Of a stretch of DNA of 39,726 nucleotides, positions 26,062-34,578 are shown one piece after another; within the stretch, counting starts at the first letter, position 1, and each line of letters begins with the position of its first letter. The notes below the pieces were generated by a model. That model made no database searches. It was given only the letters and a program-made list of their open reading frames with translations, and was not told the origin of the DNA. This stretch comes from Apilactobacillus xinyiensis (GTDB lineage: Bacteria; Bacillota; Bacilli; Lactobacillales; Lactobacillaceae). The translations under genes and the position numbers were made by a program. Where the stretch lies: assembly GCF_019656235.1 (NCBI RefSeq), contig NZ_BPLL01000016.1:1-39726 (forward strand), read 5' to 3'.

Positions 26062-27492
26062 ATGAAAAATTTTTGGAAACGTATGAATCATAAAGAAAGT
26101 CCTAGTGTGTATGAAAATAAAGATTCACATTTGGTTAGATCGCTAACTACTAAAGATTTCATTTCATTAGGAGTCGGTACTATTGTTTCGGCCGCTATTT
26201 TTACTCTACCTGGAATTGTAGCCGCTAATAATGCTGGTCCAGCAGTAACTATTTCATTTTTATTAGCTGCCGTTGTAGCAGGATTAGTCGCATTAGCTTA
26301 TGCTGAAATGGCTTCAGCAATGCCTTTTGCCGGTTCTGCTTATTCATGGATTAACGTTATTTTTGGTGAATTTTGGGGATGGGTCGCTGGTTGGGCCCTA
26401 TTAGCTGAATACTTTATTGCCGTCGCGTTCGTTGCGGCAGGTTTATCAGCTAATATTAGAGGATTAATTTCTCCGTTAGGGATTAATCTTCCTACTTCAC
26501 TATCTAATCCGATAACCACTAGTGGTGGATTAATTGATATTGTAACTGTAATTGTCATTTTACTAGTAGCTTGGTTACTATCTAATGGTATTTCTAAAGT
26601 GGCTAAAGTGGAAAATGTTTTAGTATTGTTAAAAGTTTTTGCAATAATACTATTCATTGTGGTAGGTTTAACTGCTATTCACATTCAAAATTACTTACCA
26701 TTCATTCCAAAGCCACGTATAAACCCTGATGGAACTCATTTCGGTGGATTTGGTGGAATTTATGCAGGAGTATCTGTAATCTTCCTATCTTATATTGGAT
26801 TTGACTCTATTGCTGCTAACTCAGCAGAAGCTAAAAATCCACAAAAAACAATGCCTAGAGGTATTATTGGTTCATTAATCGTTGCAGTCGTATTATTTGT
26901 TTCAGTTTCATTAGTTTTAGTGGGAATGTTTAAGTACACTAATTACGCTAATAATGCTGAACCAGTAGGATGGGCCTTAAGACAAAGTGGGCATGAAATT
27001 ACTGCTACAGTAGTTCAAACTATTGCCTCTGCCGGAATGTTCACCGCCTTAATTGGAATGATGTTAGCCGGTTCCAGATTGCTATACTCATTTGGTCGTG
27101 ACGGTATGTTACCTAAGTTTTTAAGCAAACTAAATCATAAACATTTACCTAACAACGCCTTAATTGTATTAACTGTTATTGGTGTAATAATTGGATCCTG
27201 TTTATCATTTCAATTCTTATCTCAATTAGTATCAGCTGGTACTTTAATTGCCTTTATGTTCGTTTCATTAGGCATTTATTCTTTAAGAAAACGTGAGGGT
27301 AAAGATATTCAAGTTCCTGGATTTAAGATGCCATTTTATCCAGTCTTGCCAGCATTGTCATTTTTAGCTTCCCTATCAGTATTCTGGGGACTAGATAAAG
27401 ATGCTAAAATTTATGCCCTAGTATGGTTCATAATTGGAGCTATTATATACTTTGCTTATGGAATGCATCATTTTAAAAAAGAAGAAAAATAA
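26062..27492 (+). CDS. APC-family amino-acid permease (YfnA/CAT-like), intact paralogue
   Basis: A 476-residue permease with 12 membrane segments. It shares its architecture and many blocks with the frameshifted gene at 1084, such as YAEMASAMPFAGSAYSW, IGFDSIAANSAE and GSRLLYSFGRDGMLP. TM1 reads GVGTIVSAAIFTLPG: the usual G-[ST]-G of the unwound substrate site is replaced by S-A-A, which should change carboxylate binding. ATG at 26062 follows AGGAG. The specificity is unknown. Confidence 0.92.
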   Translation: MKNFWKRMNHKESPSVYENKDSHLVRSLTTKDFISLGVGTIVSAAIFTLPGIVAANNAGPAVTISFLLAAVVAGLVALAYAEMASAMPFAGSAYSWINVIFGEFWGWVAGWALLAEYFIAVAFVAAGLSANIRGLISPLGINLPTSLSNPITTSGGLIDIVTVIVILLVAWLLSNGISKVAKVENVLVLLKVFAIILFIVVGLTAIHIQNYLPFIPKPRINPDGTHFGGFGGIYAGVSVIFLSYIGFDSIAANSAEAKNPQKTMPRGIIGSLIVAVVLFVSVSLVLVGMFKYTNYANNAEPVGWALRQSGHEITATVVQTIASAGMFTALIGMMLAGSRLLYSFGRDGMLPKFLSKLNHKHLPNNALIVLTVIGVIIGSCLSFQFLSQLVSAGTLIAFMFVSLGIYSLRKREGKDIQVPGFKMPFYPVLPALSFLASLSVFWGLDKDAKIYALVWFIIGAIIYFAYGMHHFKKEEK

Positions 27493-27507
27493 AATAACTA
27501 CAAAATA

Positions 27508-27542
27508 AAAAAGAACCTTGATGTTTTCAAGGTTCTTTTTTG
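27508..27542. terminator. Bidirectional terminator
   Basis: AAAAAAGAACCTTGA paired with TCAAGGTTCTTTTTT around a short loop, between the convergent APC permease and first MFS gene. Confidence 0.9.
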
Positions 27543-27550
27543 TATTTACA

Positions 27551-28756
27551 CTATAATTTTTTGAGCTCTGGAACTTTTAATTTTACAATAACTAGCGTAA
27601 TTGCTAGAACAATTCCACTGAAGAAGAATACCCCATTATATCCAAAGATAGTAGATATATAACTTCCCATCATCGAACCAATACAAATACCAATTGCTTG
27701 AGCACCTTGGTTTAAACTAAAAGCCATTCCAGTCGACTCTTCAGGAGTTCCTTTGGCCAATAAAGTTTGTACTGATGGAAATAATGCTGCATTAGCAATT
27801 CCATTTAAAAATCTAAGGATTCCTAATGACCATACTCCCGCTACAAAGCCTTGAGGAGTTATAAATAAAATCCCCACAATAAATCCTAAGAATAGGATAA
27901 AGTGAACGCCCTTACGATCACCCATTCTACCAAATAATGGGGCTGTCATTACCATTGAAATTCCCGGCATAGCCGAAATTATACCAGCTACTACAGAAAC
28001 ATCACCCTGATTATGCATGAGTTCTTTTACGAACAATGTAATGATTGGATAAATCGCATTTGTCACAATTTGTAAAGCGATAGATATAAAAAACATCCAA
28101 GCTACAAAATGTGGATTAGGAAAGTATTGTAAAAAGTTATACCATTTACGTTTAACATTCGTTCTTTGTAAATTAGGTTTATACTTTTCTTCCACCATAA
28201 AAAATACCAAAATAAAGAATAAAAATAATATAATTCCAGTCAAAATAAAAGTTAACCTAATATTTAGTATTTTTACTAAATATCCACCAAAAATAGGTCC
28301 AATTAGAAATCCACTAGTATAACCCGTTGACAATACACTAAGTGCATATCCAACTTTTTTACGTGGTGTACTAGTTGCCACTAGTGCAATTGAGTTTGGA
28401 ATAACTCCATCAAAAAAACCTTGCAGTGCACGTAATAAAATGAATTGCCAAACGTTAGTACAAAAAGCCATTAAAAATATAGTTACAGCTGAACCCAACG
28501 AGGTTTGTAATACTAAACGTTTTCTACCATGACGATCCGCAAATCTTCCCCACATTGGAGAAGTAAAAATAACAATAAAGAATGATATTGCATATACAAT
28601 TCCGCTTAAAATAGATAGTTGGTTTTTATTAAAAGAACCTAGTTGAACAATATATAACGGCATAAATGGAATAATTTCATTAAAAGCCACTCCTGTAATA
28701 AAAGTCCCAAACAAGAGTACCCATAAATTACGTTTCCAATAAGAATTGTCTTCCAT
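27551..28756 (-). CDS. MFS multidrug-type exporter 1
   Basis: A 401-residue DHA1-type major facilitator with 12 membrane segments. Motif A GRFADRHGRKR is at 70-80 and a motif C-like GxxxGPxxGG stretch (FLIGPIFGGYL) lies in TM5, which marks an antiporter/exporter. It is a clear paralogue of the gene at 29246. ATG at 28756 follows a strong AAAGGAGG. A terminator-like hairpin (28780-28812) separates it from the upstream small gene, so its level may be lower or conditional. Substrate unknown; drug or metabolite efflux is family inference. Confidence 0.9.
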   Translation of the reverse strand: MEDNSYWKRNLWVLLFGTFITGVAFNEIIPFMPLYIVQLGSFNKNQLSILSGIVYAISFFIVIFTSPMWGRFADRHGRKRLVLQTSLGSAVTIFLMAFCTNVWQFILLRALQGFFDGVIPNSIALVATSTPRKKVGYALSVLSTGYTSGFLIGPIFGGYLVKILNIRLTFILTGIILFLFFILVFFMVEEKYKPNLQRTNVKRKWYNFLQYFPNPHFVAWMFFISIALQIVTNAIYPIITLFVKELMHNQGDVSVVAGIISAMPGISMVMTAPLFGRMGDRKGVHFILFLGFIVGILFITPQGFVAGVWSLGILRFLNGIANAALFPSVQTLLAKGTPEESTGMAFSLNQGAQAIGICIGSMMGSYISTIFGYNGVFFFSGIVLAITLVIVKLKVPELKKL

Positions 28757-28779
28757 ATAAAAGCCTCCTTTCAAAATAA

Positions 28780-28812
28780 AAAGCAACCGACTTAATGCAA
28801 AATCAGTTGCTC
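28780..28812 (-). terminator. Terminator-like hairpin between the small unknown gene and MFS 1
   Basis: On the minus strand AGCAACTGA pairs with TCGGTTGCT, followed by TTTTATTTT and then the AAAGGAGG of the next gene. It may attenuate rather than end the operon. Confidence 0.6.
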
Positions 28813-28818
28813 TAATAC

Positions 28819-29223
28819 CTAAATTTCTTGGCCATTGCTATTTATCATAACTAGCGAACCATCATCTTGATGGTTTTCAAACTTACGATGTAGAAAAGAA
28901 ATGTATAAGTCAATAAAATAACCAAGGGTCATTTCTTGATGAAAATAAGTTTTTGCACCGCGTTTTATTTCGTTAAAGCGAGCAACATAAGTATCAATAT
29001 CATCTTTTAAAAATTCTGTATAACTTTTTAAACAACTGTATAAACCACTGTTAACATCAAAACTATCATGATAAGCAACGTATAGCATATCACTGTGTTC
29101 TTGAGTACTGTAAATCATTGACTTAATGTCATCTTTATCAAATTCAGTAGCTGGTTTACCCAACATCGCTACTGAAAAATCAGCGCTTGCAAGTTCATGA
29201 ATATGTGAATTATGTTTTATCAT
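28819..29223 (-). CDS. Small soluble protein of unknown function between two MFS genes
   Basis: A 134-residue protein without membrane segments or a signal peptide. It is rich in His, Asp and Tyr and looks mostly helical (YSTQEHSDMLYVAYHDSF, YFIDLYISFLHRKF). I do not recognise a family or a helix-turn-helix. ATG at 29223 follows GGAGATGG; its start is 22 bases after the stop of MFS 2, and it precedes MFS 1, so all three share one orientation and probably one transcript. A ligand-binding or regulatory accessory role would fit but is not shown. Confidence 0.75.
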   Translation of the reverse strand: MIKHNSHIHELASADFSVAMLGKPATEFDKDDIKSMIYSTQEHSDMLYVAYHDSFDVNSGLYSCLKSYTEFLKDDIDTYVARFNEIKRGAKTYFHQEMTLGYFIDLYISFLHRKFENHQDDGSLVMINSNGQEI

Positions 29224-29245
29224 TGTTAACCATCTCCGTGATTTA

Positions 29246-30463
29246 TTAGCCTAATTTTTTTCTAATTTCTGGAACTCGCCACTCTAAAAGTACTAAATTA
29301 ATAAATAGTAAAATTGCTGTAAACACAAAAACACCACTATAATCAAAAATATTGGAAATATAGCCACCCATCATTGATCCAATAACGGCACCAACTGCTT
29401 GAGCAGCTTGATTTAAACTAAATACCATTCCAGTGGATTCAGACGGCGTAATTTTTGCCAGAATTGTTTGTATAACTGGATAAATAGCAGCATTGGAAAT
29501 TCCCACTAAAAATCTCAGTACACCTAACATAATAACACTAGTTATTATACCTTGGGGGAAATAAAACACGATGGAAAAAATAAAACCATATATAAGTATT
29601 TTATTGGCACCTAATCGATCACCCAATCTCCCCCATAAAGGTGATGAGATAAACATTGCAATTCCTGGTAATGAAGAAATAATTCCAGCTACAACTGTAA
29701 TTGAACCATGCCCATGCATTAATTCTTTAACGAATAAACTAATAATTGGGTAAATAGAGTATAAACCAGCTTGAACAATGATTGTAGAGAATAATAACCA
29801 ACCTACTATTTTTGGATTAGGAAATTCTCGTAAGAAATGAAAATCAAACATGGAAGGTTGATTTTTTAGCTTTTCTAAATTAGGTGTAAAACTTTCATGT
29901 ACCATCGTTAAACTAAGTATAAATGATACAAATAATAATGCTGCAGTAATAAAAAATGTAATTCTAATTGAAAATAAGCTAGCTAAGAAACCACCCAAAA
30001 TGGGGCCTATTAAGTTACCACCTACATAACCAGTGGTAATAATACCTAATGCATAGCCTTCTTTTTCTTTTGGCGTTTCAGCTGCCACTAATGCCGTAGC
30101 GTTAGGAATTACACCAGCAAAAAAACCTTGTAAAGCTCTTAAAGCAATTAATTGCCAAACGTTTGTAACCAATCCCATTAAGCCTAAAGAAATTGCTGAA
30201 CCAATAGTAGTTTGTAACAACAATCTTTTTCGTCCATGGCGATCTGCAAAACGACCCCACATAGGTGCCGTAACTGCAACCACCACAAAAGTAGCTGCAT
30301 AAACTGTTCCACTAAGAATAGATAATTCGCCACGTCCAAAATGACCTAAAGAACTAACATATAATGATAAAAATGGAATAACTTCACTGAACCCCATTCC
30401 GGCAATAAACGTTCCGAACCAAAGAACCCAAAGATTTTTTTCCCAATTTTTATGCTGTACCAT
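29246..30463 (-). CDS. MFS multidrug-type exporter 2
   Basis: A 405-residue DHA1 transporter, first gene of the three-gene cluster. Motif A GRFADRHGRKR is at 70-80, identical to the paralogue, and GNLIGPILGGFL forms the TM5 exporter motif. ATG at 30463 has AGAGGT 11 bases upstream. The two MFS copies align over their whole length with many conservative changes, so the duplication is old enough for the substrates to have diverged. Confidence 0.9.
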   Translation of the reverse strand: MVQHKNWEKNLWVLWFGTFIAGMGFSEVIPFLSLYVSSLGHFGRGELSILSGTVYAATFVVVAVTAPMWGRFADRHGRKRLLLQTTIGSAISLGLMGLVTNVWQLIALRALQGFFAGVIPNATALVAAETPKEKEGYALGIITTGYVGGNLIGPILGGFLASLFSIRITFFITAALLFVSFILSLTMVHESFTPNLEKLKNQPSMFDFHFLREFPNPKIVGWLLFSTIIVQAGLYSIYPIISLFVKELMHGHGSITVVAGIISSLPGIAMFISSPLWGRLGDRLGANKILIYGFIFSIVFYFPQGIITSVIMLGVLRFLVGISNAAIYPVIQTILAKITPSESTGMVFSLNQAAQAVGAVIGSMMGGYISNIFDYSGVFVFTAILLFINLVLLEWRVPEIRKKLG

Positions 30464-30537
30464 TAAATGAATTTACCTCTTTCCAGACATTAAATTTGTA
30501 AATAAGTCTTAAATAATAAGTTTTTATTATATCATAA

Positions 30538-32175
30538 CTATTTACGTACTTTTAAATAATTTTTAAGTAGGTATTTAAATCCAATAAACAGGTAAGTTAG
30601 CAATCCCATAGCAGTTAAAATATAAGCAAGATAATCTATTAACCCTTTTACTAAAGTTATTTTTATAGTCTTAACTCCCTTACTAACATTCTTAATGGTT
30701 ATAACTTGTTCTTTATCTAAATAGTAATTAACCTTTTTGCCATTTAAAGATACATTATATTGCTGACCCTTATATCCTATAAATGGTAGATGCAAACGTT
30801 TCTTCAAGGCATCATTATTAAATCTTAATTCTCCATTACCATTCGCATTAAAGATAATTGGATTTTTTTCTTCGTCATATCCAGTATGATAATAAACATC
30901 AATGTATCGCATTAAATTACTCTTTGGTACATAATCTGCAAAATCTCCAGTATCAATATCAGTTACTTTAATATGTTTACCATTATCAATACGGTAAGAA
31001 ACAAGCCTGTTATTTACCACTTTGCTTCCCCAAGATGAGAAGTACGCAGTGTTCATAGTTCCCCATTGATTGTATAAATTCATACATAAAATAGCTAATG
31101 CAGAAATAGCAAAATAAATTTTCCAGTTGGACATACTTTTTAAAACTATTGAACCCATTACCGCAATTAAATATGAAGTAGTTAGCAAGGCCAATATCAT
31201 AAATCTGGTAGGAAATTGAATTACGCCGACTGGAGTATGATCTAGAAGGTGCCAAGGAATAATTCGCGAACTCAATATTGTGATGATTACAGTTACTAAA
31301 TAAATTTGTTTATTAATTTTACTAAATTTTTCAAAGAAAAATATCCCTAATCCCATAATGATAAGCACTTGTACTAAACCATTCTTTTCGATATACATAG
31401 TAGATTCTGGGAAACCTTGCAAAGTTTGAAAATGCGGTTTATTAATTTGATTAAACCATTCTAGTCTAACTATCATTAACCAATAAAAAGCATTAGTACA
31501 TAATACTAAAAATGATATTTTTAAAATATTGAGATAGTCCACTAATTTAAACTTATGCACATTAAATAAAAAGAATATAAAAACAAATAAAGAAGCAAAA
31601 ACAAACGTTAAAATGTGACTCATAAAAATCAAGGTGAGTCCAATAGCTAGTTCAATATACTCATTTTTTTCTATAAAATTGAGTGTCCCAAACAGCACTA
31701 ACGGTAAAAATAAATAAGCCGTAATCAAACCCAAATCTAGCAGTCCAAAGTACCAATTAATAATTGGCATCGCTGTCATAAAGATAAAGGCAAATACATA
31801 ACTAACTAAGAATTTTTTAGTATACTTTTGGCACGTGTAATAAGCAATATTTAAACCGATAAAAATTTGAAATATAAAGTTAGCGTATAAAAGTAACCAA
31901 GTATTTTTGATAAAAATTGACAAAATACTAATCGAAACTAAGTTCAACTTCGGATAAAAACTCATTACAGCTGATCCCATCGTTGAATTTAAATCATAAT
32001 TGCTAAAAATATTGTTTTTAAATGTAAGGAATCGTTGCCAATGAAATGGGCCATCATAACCAAAAAGCCAGAAACGACAAACAAATAAGATTAAACATGT
32101 CATTACTGCAATTAAAAAAAATGAAGCAATAATTATCGTATTTTTGATATATTTATTTTTTAAATAATTTACCAT
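30538..32175 (-). CDS. Large polytopic membrane protein, GT-C/PTPS-related type
   Basis: A 545-residue protein with about 11-12 membrane segments. An early extracytoplasmic Asp-containing loop (FGYDGPFHW) after TM1 is the place where GT-C glycosyltransferases hold their catalytic Asp. QFPTRF and the C-terminal soluble part (about 410-510, beta-rich) resemble the 6-pyruvoyl-tetrahydropterin-synthase-related membrane proteins (PF10131, recalled), whose role is unknown. ATG at 32175 follows AGGAG. It lies 84 bp after a second GT-C-like gene on the same strand, so both may decorate a wall polymer or lipid-linked glycan. Confidence 0.6.
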   Translation of the reverse strand: MVNYLKNKYIKNTIIIASFFLIAVMTCLILFVCRFWLFGYDGPFHWQRFLTFKNNIFSNYDLNSTMGSAVMSFYPKLNLVSISILSIFIKNTWLLLYANFIFQIFIGLNIAYYTCQKYTKKFLVSYVFAFIFMTAMPIINWYFGLLDLGLITAYLFLPLVLFGTLNFIEKNEYIELAIGLTLIFMSHILTFVFASLFVFIFFLFNVHKFKLVDYLNILKISFLVLCTNAFYWLMIVRLEWFNQINKPHFQTLQGFPESTMYIEKNGLVQVLIIMGLGIFFFEKFSKINKQIYLVTVIITILSSRIIPWHLLDHTPVGVIQFPTRFMILALLTTSYLIAVMGSIVLKSMSNWKIYFAISALAILCMNLYNQWGTMNTAYFSSWGSKVVNNRLVSYRIDNGKHIKVTDIDTGDFADYVPKSNLMRYIDVYYHTGYDEEKNPIIFNANGNGELRFNNDALKKRLHLPFIGYKGQQYNVSLNGKKVNYYLDKEQVITIKNVSKGVKTIKITLVKGLIDYLAYILTAMGLLTYLFIGFKYLLKNYLKVRK

Positions 32176-32259
32176 AACGTTCTCCTAAAAAGCTGTGATA
32201 TAAACTATAATAGTTTACCATTTAGAAAAAAAATTAGGTAGAACCTTTTTAGTAAAAAA

Positions 32260-33606
32260 TTAATTCACGTTATAAAATATTTTTTTAAATAGTTTTTGAT
32301 TATTATTACCGAATAATCGTCCTACTCGAATATCATTATTAGTAACGTTTTTGTTTATATATTGAAGGTAAACAATTCTTTCAGTTAAATGATCAGTACT
32401 AAAACGACTACTTAACTTAATTGTTTGATTCTTATTTTGTTGCATTTCTTTGGCTTCATTTACAAATGAAATGGAAGGAATTACATAACGGTTAACTTGA
32501 TTAAAAATAGTTACAGTATGATTTACAGATAAGATCAAAAAAATAACTCCAACAAACAACAATTTTGGTATTAAATTATTATTAAAAAAGCCATTACTAC
32601 AAAGTCTCATTAAACATACAACCGTTAAATAAATTAGAATAAAATACACTGGATATATATACCTAGAAACAAAAATAGGCCTAGTAAGATAAGAAACTAA
32701 CATTCCAAAGCCAAAAGTCAGTGAATATACACAAAAAATAGTTAAAATTGAATTTTTAAAATAGCGGTTTAGATTTTTCATTGAACAAAAAACAATTATA
32801 GCTAAACAAATCCATAAAATAATGGAAGACCATAATGCTCCATATATGCAATTGTATATTCCAAAAAAACTTTTTAACAATCCATTCCATCCACTACTTT
32901 TAATCCAGTAATCGTCATTTACCCTCTTAACTTGACTAATTGCTACGAAAAGCCATGGAATAAATAAACCCAAAAAAACCAATATAGATTTAGCAATAGT
33001 TTTAGCAGTGACAAAGTTTTTAATCATTATAAATTTAAAACAATATAAAACCAGTAAAAAGCCAGCAGAAACGGCCGCAAAGTAATGGGTATAAGCAGCA
33101 AAAGCGGCAAATAAAATCGACAAAATCAAATTGCCACTTTTTTGAGATTTATAATAACGAATCAATTGATCAAACTCAAGTACGATAAATAGTGTTGCCA
33201 AACTATACATTCGTATTTGAGTTGCATAAAGTAATATATTAGGCATCAATAAAAACAAAATCATTAAAGTCGATTGATTAAAGCAAACATCCATCTTGCG
33301 CATCGTCTTATTTAAAATTAATAATGACATTGCTGTGGTTATTAATGAAAACAACCTTGCGAAAATAACTTTTACAAAAAAGCTGTCACTCCAAAAAGTG
33401 GTAATGTTTAAAAATGCTTTTAATATTAAGTAATACAATGGTGGATGAACATCCATTGAATCAATTTTTATAATATTTAGATAATCATTATGCACCAAAG
33501 ACATTGTAAAACTCTCATCTTTCCAAAGACTAACATGCATAAAAAACAATATTTCTATAAATATAAATATTCCTAAATAAAAGTGCACCTTACTTTTACT
33601 ATTCAT
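32260..33606 (-). CDS. GT39-like (GT-C) membrane glycosyltransferase
   Basis: A 448-residue protein with about 10-12 membrane segments. The sequences LWKDESFTMS (acidic pair in the first extracytoplasmic loop) and DVHPPLYYLILK just after it are the hallmark of family-39/ArnT/PMT_2 transferases that use polyprenyl-phosphate sugars. ATG at 33606 follows AAGGAAG; an in-frame start 11 codons upstream is less likely. The acceptor is unknown. It is followed by the 545-residue protein and preceded by a SemiSWEET gene whose terminator lies in between. Confidence 0.72.
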   Translation of the reverse strand: MNSKSKVHFYLGIFIFIEILFFMHVSLWKDESFTMSLVHNDYLNIIKIDSMDVHPPLYYLILKAFLNITTFWSDSFFVKVIFARLFSLITTAMSLLILNKTMRKMDVCFNQSTLMILFLLMPNILLYATQIRMYSLATLFIVLEFDQLIRYYKSQKSGNLILSILFAAFAAYTHYFAAVSAGFLLVLYCFKFIMIKNFVTAKTIAKSILVFLGLFIPWLFVAISQVKRVNDDYWIKSSGWNGLLKSFFGIYNCIYGALWSSIILWICLAIIVFCSMKNLNRYFKNSILTIFCVYSLTFGFGMLVSYLTRPIFVSRYIYPVYFILIYLTVVCLMRLCSNGFFNNNLIPKLLFVGVIFLILSVNHTVTIFNQVNRYVIPSISFVNEAKEMQQNKNQTIKLSSRFSTDHLTERIVYLQYINKNVTNNDIRVGRLFGNNNQKLFKKIFYNVN

Positions 33607-33641
33607 TTTCAAATCTTCCTTAAATATGTATTTTAACAATA

Positions 33642-33667
33642 AAAAAAGCCGTTATAACGGCTTTTTT
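33642..33667 (-). terminator. Intrinsic terminator after the SemiSWEET gene
   Basis: AAAAAAAGCCGTTATAACGGCTTTTTT, a compact palindrome with A/T tails, on the minus strand just after the SemiSWEET stop. Confidence 0.88.
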
Positions 33668-33676
33668 GTGTTTAAA

Positions 33677-33991
33677 TTAGTGAATGTAAATTGTAACTAG
33701 CGTAATGAAACCAAAAACAACTCCAGGAACGTTAGAAATTATAATTGGCCAATCACGATAAGTTTTAAACCATCCATAAAAAGTCCATAGTGTAGCATTA
33801 ATTGTAGCAACTAATGGTTGAATGGGTCCAACTGGATTCCCACTGAAATTTTGAATGATTTGTGGAATGTATGAAATGTACATTAGAGAACATGTCAATA
33901 TAGCAATTTTACTCATTAATTTTAATCGTTTAATGCGCTTTTCACTAACTTCTTTACGTTTATCTTTGGGAACATAATTATCAATTTTCAA
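33677..33991 (-). CDS. SemiSWEET-family sugar transporter
   Basis: A 104-residue protein with three membrane segments, the size of a bacterial SemiSWEET protomer, which dimerises for passive sugar transport. The PQ motif is Pro43-Gln44 (YIPQIIQNFSG), and WTFYGWFKTYRDWPIIISN is the typical TM2-TM3 region. The start is TTG at 33991, nine bases after AAAGGGAG. A charged N-terminal tail (about 1-25) precedes TM1. The sugar is unknown. Confidence 0.88.
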   Translation of the reverse strand: MKIDNYVPKDKRKEVSEKRIKRLKLMSKIAILTCSLMYISYIPQIIQNFSGNPVGPIQPLVATINATLWTFYGWFKTYRDWPIIISNVPGVVFGFITLVTIYIH

Positions 33992-34139
33992 CTAAAAAAT
34001 CTCCCTTTCGGTTAATAAAATTAGATAAATGTATATAATTTATACTTAATTTAAATAAATATATTTAGTAAATATTATAACATATGTCCAGTTTATATCA
34101 TTTATTTTAAACTCTATTCAATTTTTTATAAAAAATGAT

Positions 34140-34168
34140 TTGACAATTTATAAAATTAGTTTTATTGT
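34140..34168 (+). promoter_or_regulatory. Promoter of the brnQ1 T-box transcript
   Basis: TTGACA (34140-34145), 17-bp spacer, TATTGT (34163-34168), about 30 bases before stem I. The AT-rich stretch 33992-34139 upstream holds nothing else that I can identify. Confidence 0.7.
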
Positions 34169-34197
34169 TATTAACAACAAATTAAAAACAAATGAGA

Positions 34198-34476
34198 ATT
34201 GCTGAGATAAAGAAGAGTAATGATAAAATCATTTTAAGCGAGCTTCGTTAGGTGCAAGGAAGCAAATGATGAGTCATGAAAATCCCTTTTGAGCTATGTA
34301 CTGAAAAACACTTATAAAGTACATTGGTAGCACCCATTATAGTGCCGACGTATTATTTAGTACGTTTTAGATTAATTTATTGGTATTTGTTTAATATACA
34401 ATAATTTAGTGAATATAAGGTGGTACCGCGTTTAATGACGCCCTTGGTCTAATTGTAGACTAAGGGCGTTTTTTGT
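34198..34476 (+). promoter_or_regulatory. T-box leader of brnQ1 (Ile-like specifier)
   Basis: Stem I has loop-E AGUA opposite GAA and a distal loop GUUAGGUGCAAG. The antiterminator motif GGTGGTACCGCG is at 34419-34430. The terminator pairs ACGCCCTTGGTCTA with TAGACTAAGGGCGT (34438-34469), then T6. After GAA-A the specifier reads AUC (34282-34284, Ile). Confidence 0.93.
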
Positions 34477-34578
34477 TTCAGTAATTTTTTAAGGAGATGG
34501 TTATATTGGATAGTCCGATTCCGATTAATATAAAAATAAAAATTTTATCAAAAAACAATTCCTGGGAGGAAATAATTT

